DNA from: Scolanthus callimorphus | Taxonomy: Eukaryota > Cnidaria > Anthozoa > Actiniaria > Edwardsiidae | Length of the DNA stretch: 64,000 nt | Reading direction: 5' to 3' | Assembly (NCBI GenBank): GCA_033964015.1 | Contig: CM066917.1 | Span: forward strand, 30,455,951 to 30,519,950 | Part shown: one piece after another, positions 26,001 to 41,000 of the stretch | Layout of the letters: each line of letters opens with the position of its first letter | How positions within the stretch are numbered: the stretch's first letter is position 1 | Notes under the pieces: model-generated | What the model was told of the DNA's origin: nothing | Databases searched by the model: none | What the model saw: only the letters and a program-made list of their open reading frames with translations | Translations under genes and position numbers: made by a program

Positions 26001-29000
26001 TCGAAACAAAGGACAACCTCGTTCCCATGTCCTCAAACAGTGGTCATGTGACTCAGCCTCTCCAGGGTCTTGTGCTCGACCAACCGCCATCTTGAAAAAA
26101 CCCCACACCAGTTGGGACGAGGTTGCGCATCGTGTAAACCCAGGGGCGTAGCCAGAGGGGAGCCAAGGGGGGCCGGGGCCCCCTTTCTCGGGAGATTTTC
26201 CTATACATTTACTGTATTTGCTGGAGGAAATTTGAACATTTTCGTCCCATGTTTTACTATCCGCCCCCCCCCCCCCACCCCCCCCCCCCTTCAGAATTTC
26301 CTGGCTACGCCGCTGAAACCACGTTTGCACTTGCGCCGCTGTGTTTCATCGCTACTGGTAACGCGTGGTGACTTTGCTGTTTTGTTTGTACAGAGGATGC
26401 AGAGTCGTCCTTAGCCGAGTTGTCACACTGGGTGGCCCCTCTTAAAGACCTCAAGTTCGACACATCAGATATACCTACGCTGGTGCAATTTGTGAAAAGG
26501 TTTGTTCAATTCTAAACTATATTTATGTCCACAGTGATATTTATGTCCACAGTGATCTGGCTGTCTTCACACCTTTTTCCGACTCTGTTATCTGTGTACC
26601 AGGCGTTTTCTTGAAGAGTTAGAACTGAGAAACCTTGTTAGAAGTGAAGGCTAGCAAAATGGAGTGGCTTCCCCTTTCTCTGTATCTTGTTTCTCCGCAT
26701 TTCCTGCGCGAACATAATCTCCCGCTCGTGTCCGAGTTTCCCTGTTCTCAAATGCGGCATTAGACTGTCTTGCGACGCGATGGAAAATAGGTGGTTGCAC
26801 TTGGCGAACCAAGACAGACTGGACATGACGACAGCGGGTTATGGAAATGGAATGAAATGAAATGGAGAACGAAATGGAGAATGAAATAAAGGGATGTTTA
26901 AACGGGGGTATCAGCAACAAACAATTTCTCGATCTTTTCATGTGTTTGACTGTATTCTGTCTTGTATTTACAGCAGCCTAAACACCATCAATACTTCCCC
27001 GCATGTCGTGTGCGGTGTTTTAATAGCACTAAGGATTCTCCGACACCTCGCCTGCCCTCCAAAAAACTATCAACAAAAGACGGAAGGTAAGCGGCTCGTT
27101 CACTTGACTCTTTCTCCAGTCCGAATTCCAACTTTAGTGGACCATTCCACATTTATCAAAATCCAACGCGTGCGTTATTCTGATTGAGCTGATAGAACTA
27201 TTTTTTTTCCATGGCGCGCTAAAAAAAAACCGAGCGGCCCCGCTTAAAAAAACTGAGCGGCCGGGGAATGGCAGCGGTGGATCCTAAAGCATGGACAAAT
27301 ATTAGCTCAGCAATGCAATGTAATTTCCAGTTTTTATTTGCTCCCATTACCTAGGCCATCAGAAGGACCTGAAATGGAATCTTACTGTGATGCAGCTCTT
27401 CTCTGCAAACGCTATGGATGTGTTAATTTTAACTCTACAAAAGCTCGGCGAGTTCCTACTACGGCCTTGGAGACAGGGCCAGCCCTTAGTAACGGGTCAG
27501 CCTTTTGTCATGATCTCCATGGCGACACCGTTGCTAAGGCTTTTGAAAACGATGCTGCTAGAACTGCTTATTACGGGTATGTCTTGATGTTGTTGGTAAG
27601 GTTGTTTTAAAATCTACTGATGGTTGCTTGCAAAGCACCTCGTGGTAGCAATAGACCCATCTTCGCTGTCCTTGCTGGAGTAAAGAGCCCGTGTCAGCCA
27701 CTCCTTTGTTATTGTTTTCGTTCGAATTACGTGTAGAAAGTTCTAAATCAATATCTAAAAACAAAGTTTCAGATTTGATTTACGAAATTCAATCGAGAAA
27801 ATTGCTCTATATTCTCTAAATCAGCTGATGGAAATGGATGCTTTCTCAGACTTGGTATGTTGCTATGCTGACAAAATGGCGGCTGACCCAGGCTCGTTAA
27901 CGGACCCTTCCACGGTTCCTTTGAAATAAGCAAGTTGGCGAAAATCCACCCACACCACTGAATAGAGCACCTGAAAATTAGTGAATTTGCTAACTTTCAG
28001 GACGAAATGTTGTAAATTTGTGCAAATACAGTCACACGTAAATTTGTGAATGTTGAAACAGAAACGTGACGTGGAATATTTTTGTCAGGCGCTCATCAAT
28101 TCAAGGACGTTCGCCTGATGACGTCACTGATGACTCTACACACGGTCATGTGCTCTGCGCCAATGACAGGCCAGCTGAGTAACCTCGCACAACAGGTAAC
28201 CCGCACGGTGAAGACGTTTGTAGTTTTGCACGATGCAGGTTAGTGTTGAAAACGTGATATTTTCTCACATGGATTTTGTGTTGTTCTGCAGATCCAGAGT
28301 AATATTGTGGACATTTTCATGACCTTCACGCGTCCCACTGTACAGTCGTCAGACCACGAGGAAGGTATGGACACACAAAAAAAGCAAGTAAACAGGGGAA
28401 ACAAACCAACCAACCAACAACAAACAAACAAACAGGGAAACAAAACAAAACACGAAACAAATAAACAAATAAGCAAATAGGCAAACAAAAAAACAAATAG
28501 GGAAACAAAAAAAAATAACAAGCAAACAGACAGGCAAACAAACAAACAAACAAAGACAGCAAACATTCATCCTGGAAAGTAATAACAGCCAATGGATGCA
28601 GGAGCCAACTTCGAATGGGCACACATCTTAAGCTCACGTCTGTTAAAATTATTTCTTATTTTTGACGTCTCTACTTGTTCTACAGCTATCAAGGAGAGCA
28701 TCTGGTCTCTTATGCTTCGCGAGCTGCTCAAGTATATTACATCCACGCCACAGGTATCCCACATGTTTCTTACACCATTCTGATCTACGCCACAGGTATC
28801 CCACATGTTTCTTCTGATACCTCTCTGCTAAGAGGTAGACCTTTTTGCTACCGTAGCACTGAGACCTGCCAAAACAGTAGAACCTGGACGGAAATTAACT
28901 ACTCTATGGAGTCGCAGGCTAGCTCCTAATCATGATAAACATGGATGACAGGCTGGTCTGTCAAATATGTCGCCAAATGGCGACTTCAGATGAAAAGTTA

Positions 29001-32000
29001 GTCGGCTGTGCCGAAAACGTGGCAAATTCAATAAACGTTTTCCGGTAGTACAAGGGTCACTTACGCTATCAGACGTCTGTCTTACAATGCTATTTATTCC
29101 TAGGCGTCCTCGGTGGTCTTGTTCTACTGTCTGAGCTCCTCCCTGTACCGCTACCGATGCACACTCTTGAGGTAACTGTACCATTCCTAAATAATAGCTC
29201 TGTGAACGCGAACACGACTTTGCGCGCACTGTCGCCGTTTGTGGGTTTTTGCTTTTCCACCTTTCTGGCCATAATGACAAAGGGCAGCACACTACGCTCC
29301 TCTTGCTTTTGTGCTCTTGTTTGGACCCGTTGTGTCAGACGACAAATAATTTAACGTACTCTAATTGTTATTGATTGGGAGAGATTTAGAATCAGGAGGT
29401 CGTCTCGAGGACGTGTGCTCATGAAGGCCTGTGCGCGTAAGCTACAGACCACCACTTGCCGTTTCTAAAACGCCCTATTTTCCTTATTTTCAAAACGAAG
29501 AACCAGTGAATCTCAGAGTATCTGCACGTAACATGACGTTTTGTTTCCGAAATAGAATGAAACAATTGTGCGCTTGAATCAGTTAATAACCTATATGATT
29601 TATCACTTCCAGGAGTTACCGCAAGAGGACATCAATCAAGCCATGAACCATCGGCTTCTATGGAGCGCACATCTGAATCCCTCAGCTCTGACTTGCAAGA
29701 GATACTCAAATCACTAGCCGGTATGTTTTGGACCTGCGAAAAGTACGTCCTCAGACGCTTCCTTTTTCATGTTAAACTATAAATCCATTGGTATTCACGG
29801 AAGATGGAATACCCGAAGTGTGCCCGGAAATGCAATTTTCCAAAATTAAAAATTGAAGACATGGCATTGTTTGAGACCATCTGCTTCATCGCTGCTATGA
29901 CTTATTACCCATAATGTTGTTTATTCGAACGTGCCAAATGCTGAACGTGCCAATGACTGTACAAAAATAATATTTTTTGTAACGATGTCTCACAACCTTT
30001 CTGTGATACTCATTTAGGTTCTGCCTGTCACAACCTCCAGCAAGTTCTCCGTCGAGTGTGTTCTCAGCTGGCCGATCTCTCAGCGCCGACTGCGTTTATA
30101 TTGTGAGGTTAGTACAGGTGTAGATAAAGTAGATCAAATTGGCGTTCTTACATTATAGAAAGGCGTTGGCCTCTTATCGCTGTGATCTGGGTTCGACTCC
30201 CGATCCAAGAACCTCTGATGACGTAATAAACCCTCTGATAATGATCACCCTCGGTGTCTGTGTTTATGGTCGCTTTGCTGGCTGTGGCGCCATTGAAATT
30301 ACGAGCTGCAAGTCATGGGAAATTAGGGAAGTCAGCCTCCAACTCTTTTGCGGTTTTTTGGCCGCCCCTGTTTGGATCTTGGACAAAATGGACTTCCCAG
30401 AAGTTCTGCTGCAGTTAATCCCGCCTTATGTTTTCTCTTGTTTGGTTTCTTTTCTCCAGAACTCTGTTGGAGGTGCTGGATACAGAGCTCTCAAAAATGA
30501 ACTCCGATGAGAAAACGGACGAGAAGACGAAAGAGGAGGACAAAAAGGAAGAAGAGAAAAGTGAGATTAATTGTTGACTGCGTCGCTCTGTTATATTACC
30601 ATGTCTCGCATTGATATCCCTTATTCATTGAGTTCTAGGCCTCGCCGTCATATTTTGAGAAAACCAAAGAGAGGAAGAGAAGTTTTTCAAAATTGCAGAC
30701 CAGAAAATTGCCGTTGTCTATAGATTAATTCGCTTTGTCTGTAGATTATTCGCACACAATTGGTATTGACTTGCTATATATCACCAGGATGTGCAGTACT
30801 GATGCCATTCGTATCATGACTCTCTGGCCTACCTCTCCTCACAACCAGCCGTCAAGATTTCTCTGCTGCAGCTACTGAAAACGAGGCAAGTAAATGATGA
30901 TGAAAGAAACGAAGATGACGAGGACTAAGATGATGTTGCTGGTCACTATTGTTGTCGTTGTTGTTGTCGTTGATGCTGTTGTCTTTGTTATTGTTGTTGA
31001 TGATGTTGTTATTGTTGTTGTTGTCATTGTTGTTGTTGTCGTCATTGTTGCCGTTGTCGTTATTGTTGTTGTTGGCGTTGATGTTATTGTTGATGTTGTT
31101 GTCGTTACTGTTGTTATTGTGGATGTTGTTGTCGTGATGGTGTTATTGTTCCTGTTGTCGTCATTGTTGTTGCCGTTGATGTTGATATTTGAGATATTGC
31201 TGTTGAAGTTGTTGTCGTTGATGTTGTTATTGTTGATGTTGTCGTTAATGGTGTTATTGCTGATGTTGTCATTGATGTTGTTATTGTTGTTGTCTTTGTT
31301 GTTGTTGCTGTTGTTTTATCGGTTGTCATTGTTGTTGTCATTTTGATATCATTGTTGATGTTTGAGGGGACAGAGAAGAGAAGCCTGAAGTTCGATGATT
31401 TGGTCGCGCGAAGTATGGGACATTTTTGCTCGTCTTATTCTCGCCCCATCTCGAATTTCAGGCTTCTCTGTCCCCTGAATTCCACGGAAACGCTTGCAAC
31501 GCAGGCTACTCCAAAACGGAATGATCGGAAATCGACTGAACCATTTACATATCCTTCAGTTTGACAGCAAAGAATGATGATTTACTCTTCCCCAATCTCC
31601 TCCCGTCCATGCTGGCTCTCCTAAAAATGGAACCCGATGCCCTCATAGTATCGCGGGCTCAGTACTGCATTGTGGTAAGTTTGATCAAGGAGGTTTTATG
31701 TGAGACCTCCTTGGTTTGATGGCCTAAACTTTAGAGCCAAAATTGCGACATGCCATATTTTGTTTGTTATGTATATTTTCAAATCCGACAATGAGGACTG
31801 GACCGTATTTCAAGTCCGCAGCAATTAGTTCCAGTCCGAGGCGAAGCCGAGGACTGGAACTAATTGCAAGGACTTGAAGTGATGGTAATAATTCTTGTTG
31901 TTACATGAACTGGCCAATACGGGTTGGTTAACCGAAATTAGTGATGAAATGGTTGTACATCCTAACCGGTCCAAAACCATACAAAGTAGAAAGGGGAGGT

Positions 32001-35000
32001 GGTGAGTGGTGGGACAAAGTACCCCTCCCCACCCCCTACTGAATTTCCAACTATTATTTTCTCGAATGGTTATATAGGGGCACCAGATTTTATTGCACTA
32101 AATGTACTTGCCTCGTGTTTTAGAGTAAGATGGCGATCCTGCCTTTTTATTTTCCGAGATATTTGCTGTCGAAATTGGAATTGGTGGTGGTTTCGGGTCA
32201 TACCCCACCCCCCTAAATCGGGTCCCCCCCCCCCTAGAGTACCATTGTTTTGATCTCTCCCCTAACGAGTAGTTACGATCTTGTCAAGTATTGAGTGATT
32301 ATTTTCTTGTTTTTTAGTCCATTCTTGTCAGGTATCGAGTCGTTATTTTCTTGGTGTAAGTTCATTCTTGTCATGTATTGAGTCGTTATGTTCTTGTTTT
32401 TTTTAGTCCATTATCCAGTCCCTGTGCGACCAAGTGTCAGCTCACGTCATTCGTCACGCCCTTCACCAATCAACACGTAAGTACCCGAACCTAATGCAAT
32501 TATAGTTGACTTTAATTGCGTCCGGGATAGATATTATTTACCGGTTGGGAAGTCCGGTAAATGTAACCGAAGGCTAGAATTGTTAGCCACCGAGGTCAGC
32601 GTTTTCCTGGTCGAGTCTTTGCTTTTCTCAATCTCACTACAAGCGAACAGATCCAACCCCCGCACTCGTTCGACACAAACTAAGGGAATATACCCAGAAT
32701 ACAATCGCACCACAAGTTTAAATTGTAAACTGTATTTATTGATTGTAACAAACAAGCGTATGCATTTTATCGTATCAGCATCATCTATTTTCACTTATAA
32801 TTCGGAAAAGTATGGAAACTCACTTTTCTTTACACGATTTTAAACTTTTTTTTAAGAACCACGTATACAAAATATTGTGGGGCAGGGGCGGCGCTGCAAG
32901 GCCCCTAAAACTATAGCGTGAAACTATCAAGAACCCGTAGTCCCAAGAAAAACATTTTCAAAGACTCGAAAAAAATATCGGCGAGTCCAATGGTCAATAA
33001 AAACGATAGAGCCCCTTTGAAAGTTGCTCTTACCCCATTACAATCACTAACGTCCCTAACTTTCTAATAGAAAAGAGTGTATTTTATCCGTTTTGGTATG
33101 TACTATATACAATGACGGTTCTTGTGTAAGTATATTGCAATTTGTTCTACAATAGAACTTTTGTCCAAACAATAGTTATTAAGCGTAAAATAAATAATAC
33201 TTAGTGACTTACAAATATATTACTTCTTTCTTACTGCAGTCGAAAAACTGCAACTTTGTTACTTAAATATATAAATAAATATTTACAATAAATAGTACTA
33301 TACTAAGGAGAACAAAGCATCGGAGTCCATGCACCACCATTTAAATATTTGTTTTAGTTTTAGCTTGTCTTATTCTCGTTGGATTTTACTTAAGATTGAG
33401 CTTCGAAGAGAGCGAATTCACGTCAGGTGTTGGCTGGATACAAAAACACAACAAGTTCGTTCTGGACTTTCTCAGTCTCACGAGACCATAAGATTTAGCA
33501 GTGGCTACGACCCGTCTAAATTTAGTTGAGAACGGGTTGAATGCATTCCGCTTTATTGTTCTGCACGTACAAGTGTTATTTTGAGTCATGATGGGTTTAT
33601 CTTCCTTCCGGTCTTGCTGTTTCAGCGTGTTAGCGCATTTTACTGTCTCCATAGTAACAACGTGGCGTTCATCCGTACCCCATCTAGTTTTCTCGCAAAG
33701 CAAGTAAACTTAACTGACTTCGTCTTCTCCATTTGTTGTCTCCAAGGTGCATTTTTTGTGTTCTTCAGTACTAGAGCACCGTTGGAGCTATTAAACATAA
33801 CAAAGTTCTATATTTCGCTGTAAGTTTACCGTTTGTCTTGACCACTGTGTGCCTATGAAACCTCCACTTTATCCCATACAAATTACTGTCCTTCACTCTT
33901 CCACGAGCTAAGCAAGGTAGACTCACGCTTGTCACACTTTTGTTCGTGCACACTTTCACTGTTTCGCTTGTTACTTTTCCTTGACAACCGAGAGTCACGT
34001 TAATGCTGTAATTCCGACGACCATTGCTGGAGAAAATCTCAAAGCGGTAATCACCCTCATCAGATGATTTTACATTTTGTATCACAAGTGCGGAGTCGCT
34101 ATTCACAGTCACGCGTCCTAGTAGTTCACTTGGAAGGGCTTTAGTCAGCTTAATGTGCCCATTTCTAGAAAAGGCCAGTACTCTCCAACGGCTATTCGCC
34201 TGGCGTCGAAATAACACTTTCACATAGTCTGTGGCGAAGTTGATTGCCGATGGGGAACGTAGAATCAGGCTGTCTCCCCAGCAAACCATTCGGGTTTTCC
34301 TTGCACCCTCGCCCATGGAGCATCCCGCAAACCCAGTGAAGAATAGCACACACAATACTCGTCCGAAAACATTAGCCATACCTGTTAAAAGTACTGATTT
34401 CTGATCCTTTCTTGTCTTGATAAGTACAGTGTTCTGAACTTGTTGAACTGTTCAGAAGCAATGCAAAGTTAACTAGAAATGTCTCGCCACTGCTCCTTTA
34501 TATCCTTATTATCTGCTTTCACAATGATAGCAATTTGCTGAGATGACTTTAGCTATATACGGTAGTTGTTTTGTAATCAAACAGCGGGGTAGAATCCCTG
34601 TATTGTATCGGTAAATCTGTCTGCCTGCTAGACGGGCTATTACGAATACACAGCGTTTTAGACTTGAATTCCCCCTTGATTCAGAGTTGCACGAGGAATG
34701 CTGTGTGCTTTGCGCTGTAGCATTTGTCATGCAGATGTTTCAACATCACACGTATTATATAGCCTCTGACATTGCACGCCCGACGTCTGGGACGAATTTG
34801 GCTCAAGGGAATCCCCTATGATTTATCATGATGTAATTTAGTATTTGCTACGACCCCTCCCCTCACGTTAGGCCAATCCCAAATATGGAAACCGGAACAA
34901 CAATATCTTATTGAAATCGGACTTCCTGTGATTGATCATTTCCGGTTCTCTTCCTGTTACAAGGAAACCAGCCCTTTTTTTCTTGCTTCCTCATCGAGCG

Positions 35001-38000
35001 TGCTATAATATTATGTCTTCCTCATTCCAATCGGAAACATAGGTTTTAAAGGGGAAGTGACTATTTAGAGAACAAAATGTCGACACATTTGCAGTATTGT
35101 CATGCATGACAAAGTAAACAATTCTAAAGTGTTAGAAAGCCGCTTTATAACTAGGAATTGTCGAACTTGTAGGTTTGAGGACGTGAGAAACTCCAAGGGG
35201 GAGGGAAGGTCTTTTTCGACCGCCAGAATTTCCAGTGGGAGAGGGGTCGGGGCGGCTTATTAAACGGGTGTGGTTTTCGTAGAAGCTATTATTAGAACGG
35301 AACATAATCAAGGAGAAGCGGTATTTTGAGGGTTTGATTGTGGTAATTTTAGGGAGAGGCTTCTTATGCCACCTCCCCTTCCAGTCCCCCTTAAATATAA
35401 TGCGATATTTTTCTGCAATTGACCATGGATGAAACATAGTAGACCATACTATAGAAAAGAAAACAAGCAAGTGTTTCTTTTACACACGGCCGTGAGAGGT
35501 GAAGAAGTAAAAAGGTTGACAGCAATGAATCGTGTTAATCTCTGCACCGATTAATTGCGGTTTCAAGCGAATCAAACATCTAAACAACCCGATAGCTTTT
35601 GCAAACCTCTGAGTGCTGTTTGCGGTTTCTAAGTGTTGCTTGTGCGATCGAAGGAAGTTTTTAAAATAGCTTGTGACTCTAGTCGTTTCAGAGCTCGTAG
35701 AAATATGAAAACCGCAATAAAATTCTTCCTCCTTTCGAGAATTTTTAAAATCATGTTTGATTGCCTGACGTTCTTGTCGGTCACGCAACACTGAACCCTG
35801 TCACGCCACTGTATTAGCCGTTCCTCGTGTTATTCTTCATGGCTGATATATCTTTCAGATCCTACGTTCAGCAGTATATCGTCCACGTTCCTTGCATTTT
35901 ATTTCAACTTCACGCAAAACTGTCAATGCGTGTTATCTTTACGGATGATCTTGCTTCTTTCAGAAGTGTGACAAATAAGGCAATGTTTACCATTTATTTA
36001 TAGAAATATCTATGCTTGGTGACTTTGTTTTTTCCCAAGAACTCGCCAAGCGAAACATTTTAGCCTTTGTTTAAGTTTTATCGTCCGACGAATCAGCATA
36101 AACATGATTTCCTTCAAACAAAGTGTTGCAGAGAGCATTCAAATGAAAGCTTTCTCTATAAACCCTTCATTATTTGGTAGACAACATTATAGTTTTGGGT
36201 GGGAGGTCATGCTCGCAAATATTGACATACAAAAGAACGCAGAATTGATGTTTTTGTTTACAAGTTAATATTGCTGTCTGAGTGCTGGCACTTAGTGACT
36301 ACACCCAATTCGTTTGAAAAGGAAACGATATATTGCTTTGCTTCATCTGTCACGCGACTAGAAATATTGCAATAAATATTTGCTTAAATGTCAAAAGAAT
36401 TCCAGAATCGTGAAGATAGCACTTTTAGTTCACGATTAAATTGTGAAATATGAGCTGCTGAATAGATGCCATATTTTACTGTAAATGTAAGGGCCGAACA
36501 TGGCGGCCATATTACCAGTTCTTTTCATAATTCTGCGAACTCCCACTTGACATTTCTGAACACCAAACTGCGTTTTGGCTTCCGTCAATTAAACCTTTTA
36601 AGACAAGCGCATGTATGTTTTCTAAGTTTCGTTTGTATTTAAATTTTGTTTTTAAAGCCTTGCTAACCCTATCATTAAACAAAATCTCTCAAATACTCTA
36701 AAATCTAACCGAGCTGCTCACTCGATTTAGTGACGGAAGCCAAACCGCGGTTTGTCGGTTGGCGTAGGAGAGTTCGCAGAATTATGAAAGTCGCAGTGAT
36801 GTGAGGCATGTGTCCGTCGTGTTTCTAGTTTCAAAGTTAGAAATCCAGGCGCGGATCCAGGGGGGGGGGGGGGGGGAGGGGGGTTCATTGGGTGCAAATG
36901 AATCCCCCTCTCCAACGAACCGATTTTTTGGGGATCGGTTCACTAAAGATCTTTTGTCATTTCAGAGATGAATCCCCCCCCCCTCTTAAAATCCTGGATC
37001 CGCCACTGAAATCCCTAGGAGTCCTACCCCTGAATTTGCTCCGGAGAACAGTTTTCTCATAACCCTGCTAAGTAAGTGGCTTTGGTTTCATTTTCAGCTG
37101 TCAAATACTCTTCCCGACAGTGAGATGTTATCAGTTATCTGCACGGCGTTACTGGAGCATGTCGGCTCGCCCGAACAATCCTTCGCAACTATCCTACTTG
37201 CTTTGCGGTCTATGGTCACGCTCACAGAGCATAACTATGGTGTCTATCACCTTAAAAGGTAACACGATGATCAGCACGCTGCCAGATCATAGCATTTTAG
37301 AAAATTTTATGTTTGTAAAAGGAGGGTCATCTCGCATAAGCCCTGTGGTTTCTTATGGCCCTCCTTGCCACCTTATTATTTAATGTAAATGTATCTATAG
37401 TGTTCTATTTATATTGTGGCTAAATAATAAACTGAAACTGAAACTGAAACACTTACAGCAGAAACAGCATCAGCAAGAACAGCATGAATCTATTGTAAGA
37501 TTGGTCTTCACCATTTGGCAGCTCATCAGAATACCATCGTCATTAAAGGGGCTCTCGCACGCTTGCTTGCCACTTCTCTGACAAGAAAATAGCTCAAATC
37601 GCAATCCAATTCCATCCTCTTGATAACAGGTCAAAACAACCTAGAATTGCATTTGTCTAACACTTGAAATGTTTTTCTATTAATCTGGAGGATTATTTTG
37701 ATTACTTCGGTCAAATGTACATGTGTTTTCATGGTTACAATTTTACTTATTTTATGTCCACGGTGGACAAATATTAAGCGTGCGAGAGCCCCTTTAATAA
37801 CAAAATCAACATCACCATTTTAGACCATGATCAACATCACCATTTTAGACCGCCATCTCTTGTTATATAACAACAACTGCAACATCAAACAATACCCGCA
37901 ACAGCCTCATAAGATATTAGAAAATTAATGATAAGATTATTAGTTGAGGTTCAATCGTTAACTCGTGTTGTCTACAGAGCGTTAGAGAGCAACCCAGAGT

Positions 38001-41000
38001 GTTCTACCGTCTACTGCACAGGCTGTCTTCTTCTTTCGAGTAAGTCGTCTACTTATTTACTTCCTCTTATCATCCCACGTGAGTTCGTCAGCTAATCAGA
38101 AACAAGATCTATATCCTGGCGATTCTCTAAACTATCAGGACTCGTTTACTCTAAGGTTAAGGATTTATTGCTCGGAGCGAGCGGAGCGAGCGGAGAGCAA
38201 GTCTAATCTTGCTGCTTTACACATTCCTTTGCACGTTGGTATGCATTTTTCAACGGAATCTCTTCCGTGAAAATTCGGCGTGGGTTACCTGTGGTTACCT
38301 GTGGCACGCGCATGCGCACGACGTTCATATTTTCGGGAGGCGATTTCGATTTTGGGGTGGCGATGCACCCTTGTACATTCCTTCGTAGGCATTTGCAACA
38401 TGCGAAGACGGCTACTAATTGCTTCCGGCTTCAAAGTCCTTTGCATACTCAAACAGTTTACGAAACGTGGGGTTTTGATCTATCGATCTATGTGGATGTT
38501 TTTCAGTAGTTTGTTGGGATATATTCGCTCGGAAATTCGCTTAGTTTTCACGATTTGGGGACGAGTTTGGAACGGAACTAGAAGTCCAACAGTTTACGAA
38601 ACGTGAGGTTTTGATCTATCGTCTTTCGATCTATGTGGCGAGCTTGGAACATAACTACAACTCGAATGCGATTCTAGCGATTGGCATGGTCAAGTCTGTT
38701 ATGAAGCTATCGTGTGGCTGATATTTATTGGAACTGAATCAAAATGGGAAAATGGCTCTAGAATATTCAACCAACACCAGAATCCAAATCCAAGGTACTG
38801 CAATGAAAAATCCTGCTTTAGAATTTACATTCTAACCTGGGACCTAATTCCTGAAACATATATAAGTTTAGTTGGATATTAATTAAGTAACTACCGAGAA
38901 GCTCACATGTTTAGAAATCAAATCACTGTGCTTGGCTCAAACAACTCTAGAAACATTTCTGCAACAGCTACTGTACCACTGAACTATAAGTATATTATAA
39001 CACTGATCAGTCATATTCGAAATTATGTATACAACTTATGCACCTATCAATGTTAAGCCCCAGGAAAATATTTCACACAACAACTCTCCTTTATTGTACA
39101 TAATAATTGTGTGGTTCCAAAAAATATCCATATGTTGAAAAGTGACCCCTCCACCCCTCTGGAATTTCCAAAGAAAAATACAGTATTGTATGGAAAAGAT
39201 CAGGTAATTGACCCCCCCACCCCAGAATTTCTAATCCCTTCCGTAGGGGGAGTATGGATAATTTCTGGAACCACACATTGCACATTTACTTTCCTGGACC
39301 CTGTTGTATTAAAATACACAGGGTTTAATAAAATGCTGGTGTTGTCACAAAATGGTTATTACCTCAAATTGAACAGCATTAGTACTTGTCAATGATAATA
39401 CTACTAATAATAATGACATTTATATCAAACAACGATTAAATTTACAGCGGATGTTGACAGAAAAGAGCCTATTAACAATATATGTACAGTATGTACACTA
39501 TTTACACAATTTGAAAATTACTACAACAACTCGATACAACTCCTATAATAATACGTCATTATTGTGTGGTTCCAAAAAAATATCCATACCCCCTCCACGG
39601 AAAGGTTGTTTAAAAGTGACCCCTCCACCCTCTTGAATTTCCAAAGAAAAATACAGTTTAGTATGGAAAAGATCAGGTAAATGACCCTCCCCCACCCCTC
39701 TGGAATTTCCAATCCCTTCCGTAGGGGGGGGGGGGGGGGGGTATGGATAATTTCTGGAACCACACATTCATCTTTTCATTCAAAATTAAAACTTTACAAA
39801 AAGGAAGCAGAAGCTTTTACAAATAATGGCAGTATACACATCATTATCAGGTTGGATGAATTTTTCTTGATAATACATCTGGATTTATGCATTCACCAGG
39901 GGCGTAGCCAGGGGGGGGGGGCGGCCCCCCCTTTCTCGGAGATTTTCCCATACATTTACTGTATTTGCTGGAGGAAATATGAACATTTTTGTCCCATGTT
40001 TTCACTATCGGGCCCCCTTCAGAAATTCCTGGCTACGCTGCTGTTCACTATACATGCATGCATACCTTTCATCTGAATGCCATCTTGAACATGCAGAAAA
40101 TTTCTATAGTGCACAATTATCTCTCTATCTGGATTGAGCATACGTCCCCACCCTAGGGTGAGCCTTGAAGGTCAAAGTCCACACCATGGGGCAAGAAGGC
40201 CTGTCAAGCCCCCACTGGCTTAACATTGATAGGTGCATTAATAGTGTATTTTAAATTTTAAACACTAGGAAACAAATCCCATTCTAGAAAGAGAAGCTTC
40301 CTGCCTCCGAGCACTTCACTATCTAAATAGATACTACTAGTATAGCGCTTTAGTCTCACAGGGATCCTCTGTTGACACATGCGCTACGACGTTGATGGAA
40401 ATAGCTTTCTGCGCATGCTCCAACTTTCAAAATCAACCAATCAGAAAAGGCCGTCAAATGGTTGTCACCATAGCCTCCTCCACAGGGTGACCAGCCGGGG
40501 AAATGGTATGAGAATGGAGCGGGACGGGCACGTTTAAGGTCACACCACAATACCAGACTCGTACCCAGTCGTTAATGCGTTTCTTTTCTATTTTTTCGCT
40601 TTTGCGTTACTGGCTGTTACCAATATTGCGTTACTTGACAGGCGCGCAAAGGATTATGGGAAGGTGAGTTCGTCCTGACCGTGATGCACCGCGCACCTTG
40701 AAAAAACCTCGACCTGACCGTGATGCACCGCGCGCCGCTAGAAGAAAACAACACATGGCGACTGGGTACGAGTCTGCCACAATACGGAGAACTCCTTTTG
40801 ATTGGGAAACTCGGCTATTCCCACTTTTAATAACATCCACGAATAGCGGCAAGTCCACGAATAGCGGCCTTTTCCCTTCTTTGACCAGGACTGGTATCCC
40901 TGGGCCCGACAGCCTTTTACCCTCTCCACAACCACTGAGCTTCTTCAACTCCTCTACCTGACGATGCCACCCAGCCAACACTAGCTACTGCCGCAAGTAA

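Larger units (their letters stand above)
38040..40912. other. VIRMA intron 45, repeat-rich
   Basis: No coding sequence I can support. It holds a direct repeat (CAGTTTACGAAACGTG.GGTTTTGATCTATCG at about 38453 and 38588), two copies of a 'TCCAAAAAATATCCATA...TCTGGAACCACACA' repeat at 39108-39285 and 39560-39765, the GGCGTAGCCAGG element at 39897-40045, and short direct repeats at 40670-40740. A VIRMA exon equivalent to the vertebrate segment after 'STFSKDTGE' may lie here undetected. Confidence 0.5.

Noticed and set aside
28240..28637. Phe/Val/Cys-rich hydrophobic ORFs on the minus strand
   Set aside because: Reverse complement of an AAAC-rich low-complexity tract in VIRMA intron 35, overlapping exon 35.
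30881..30890. A GC-AG intron at VIRMA exon 41 (AG|GCAAGT)
   Set aside because: Not adopted as the main model: the GT donor at 30890 needs only one restored G, as at other junctions. The GC site stays possible.
30894..31346. Long Val/Leu-rich ORF, about 150 residues, resembling a membrane protein
   Set aside because: Entirely produced by the GTT/GAT microsatellite; several frames are open at once and no start context, domain or splice pattern supports it.
40698..40961. Pro/Arg-rich ORF upstream of VIRMA exon 46 as an additional exon
   Set aside because: Contains short direct repeats (CCTGACCGTGATGCACCGCG twice) and no VIRMA similarity before the acceptor at 40912.
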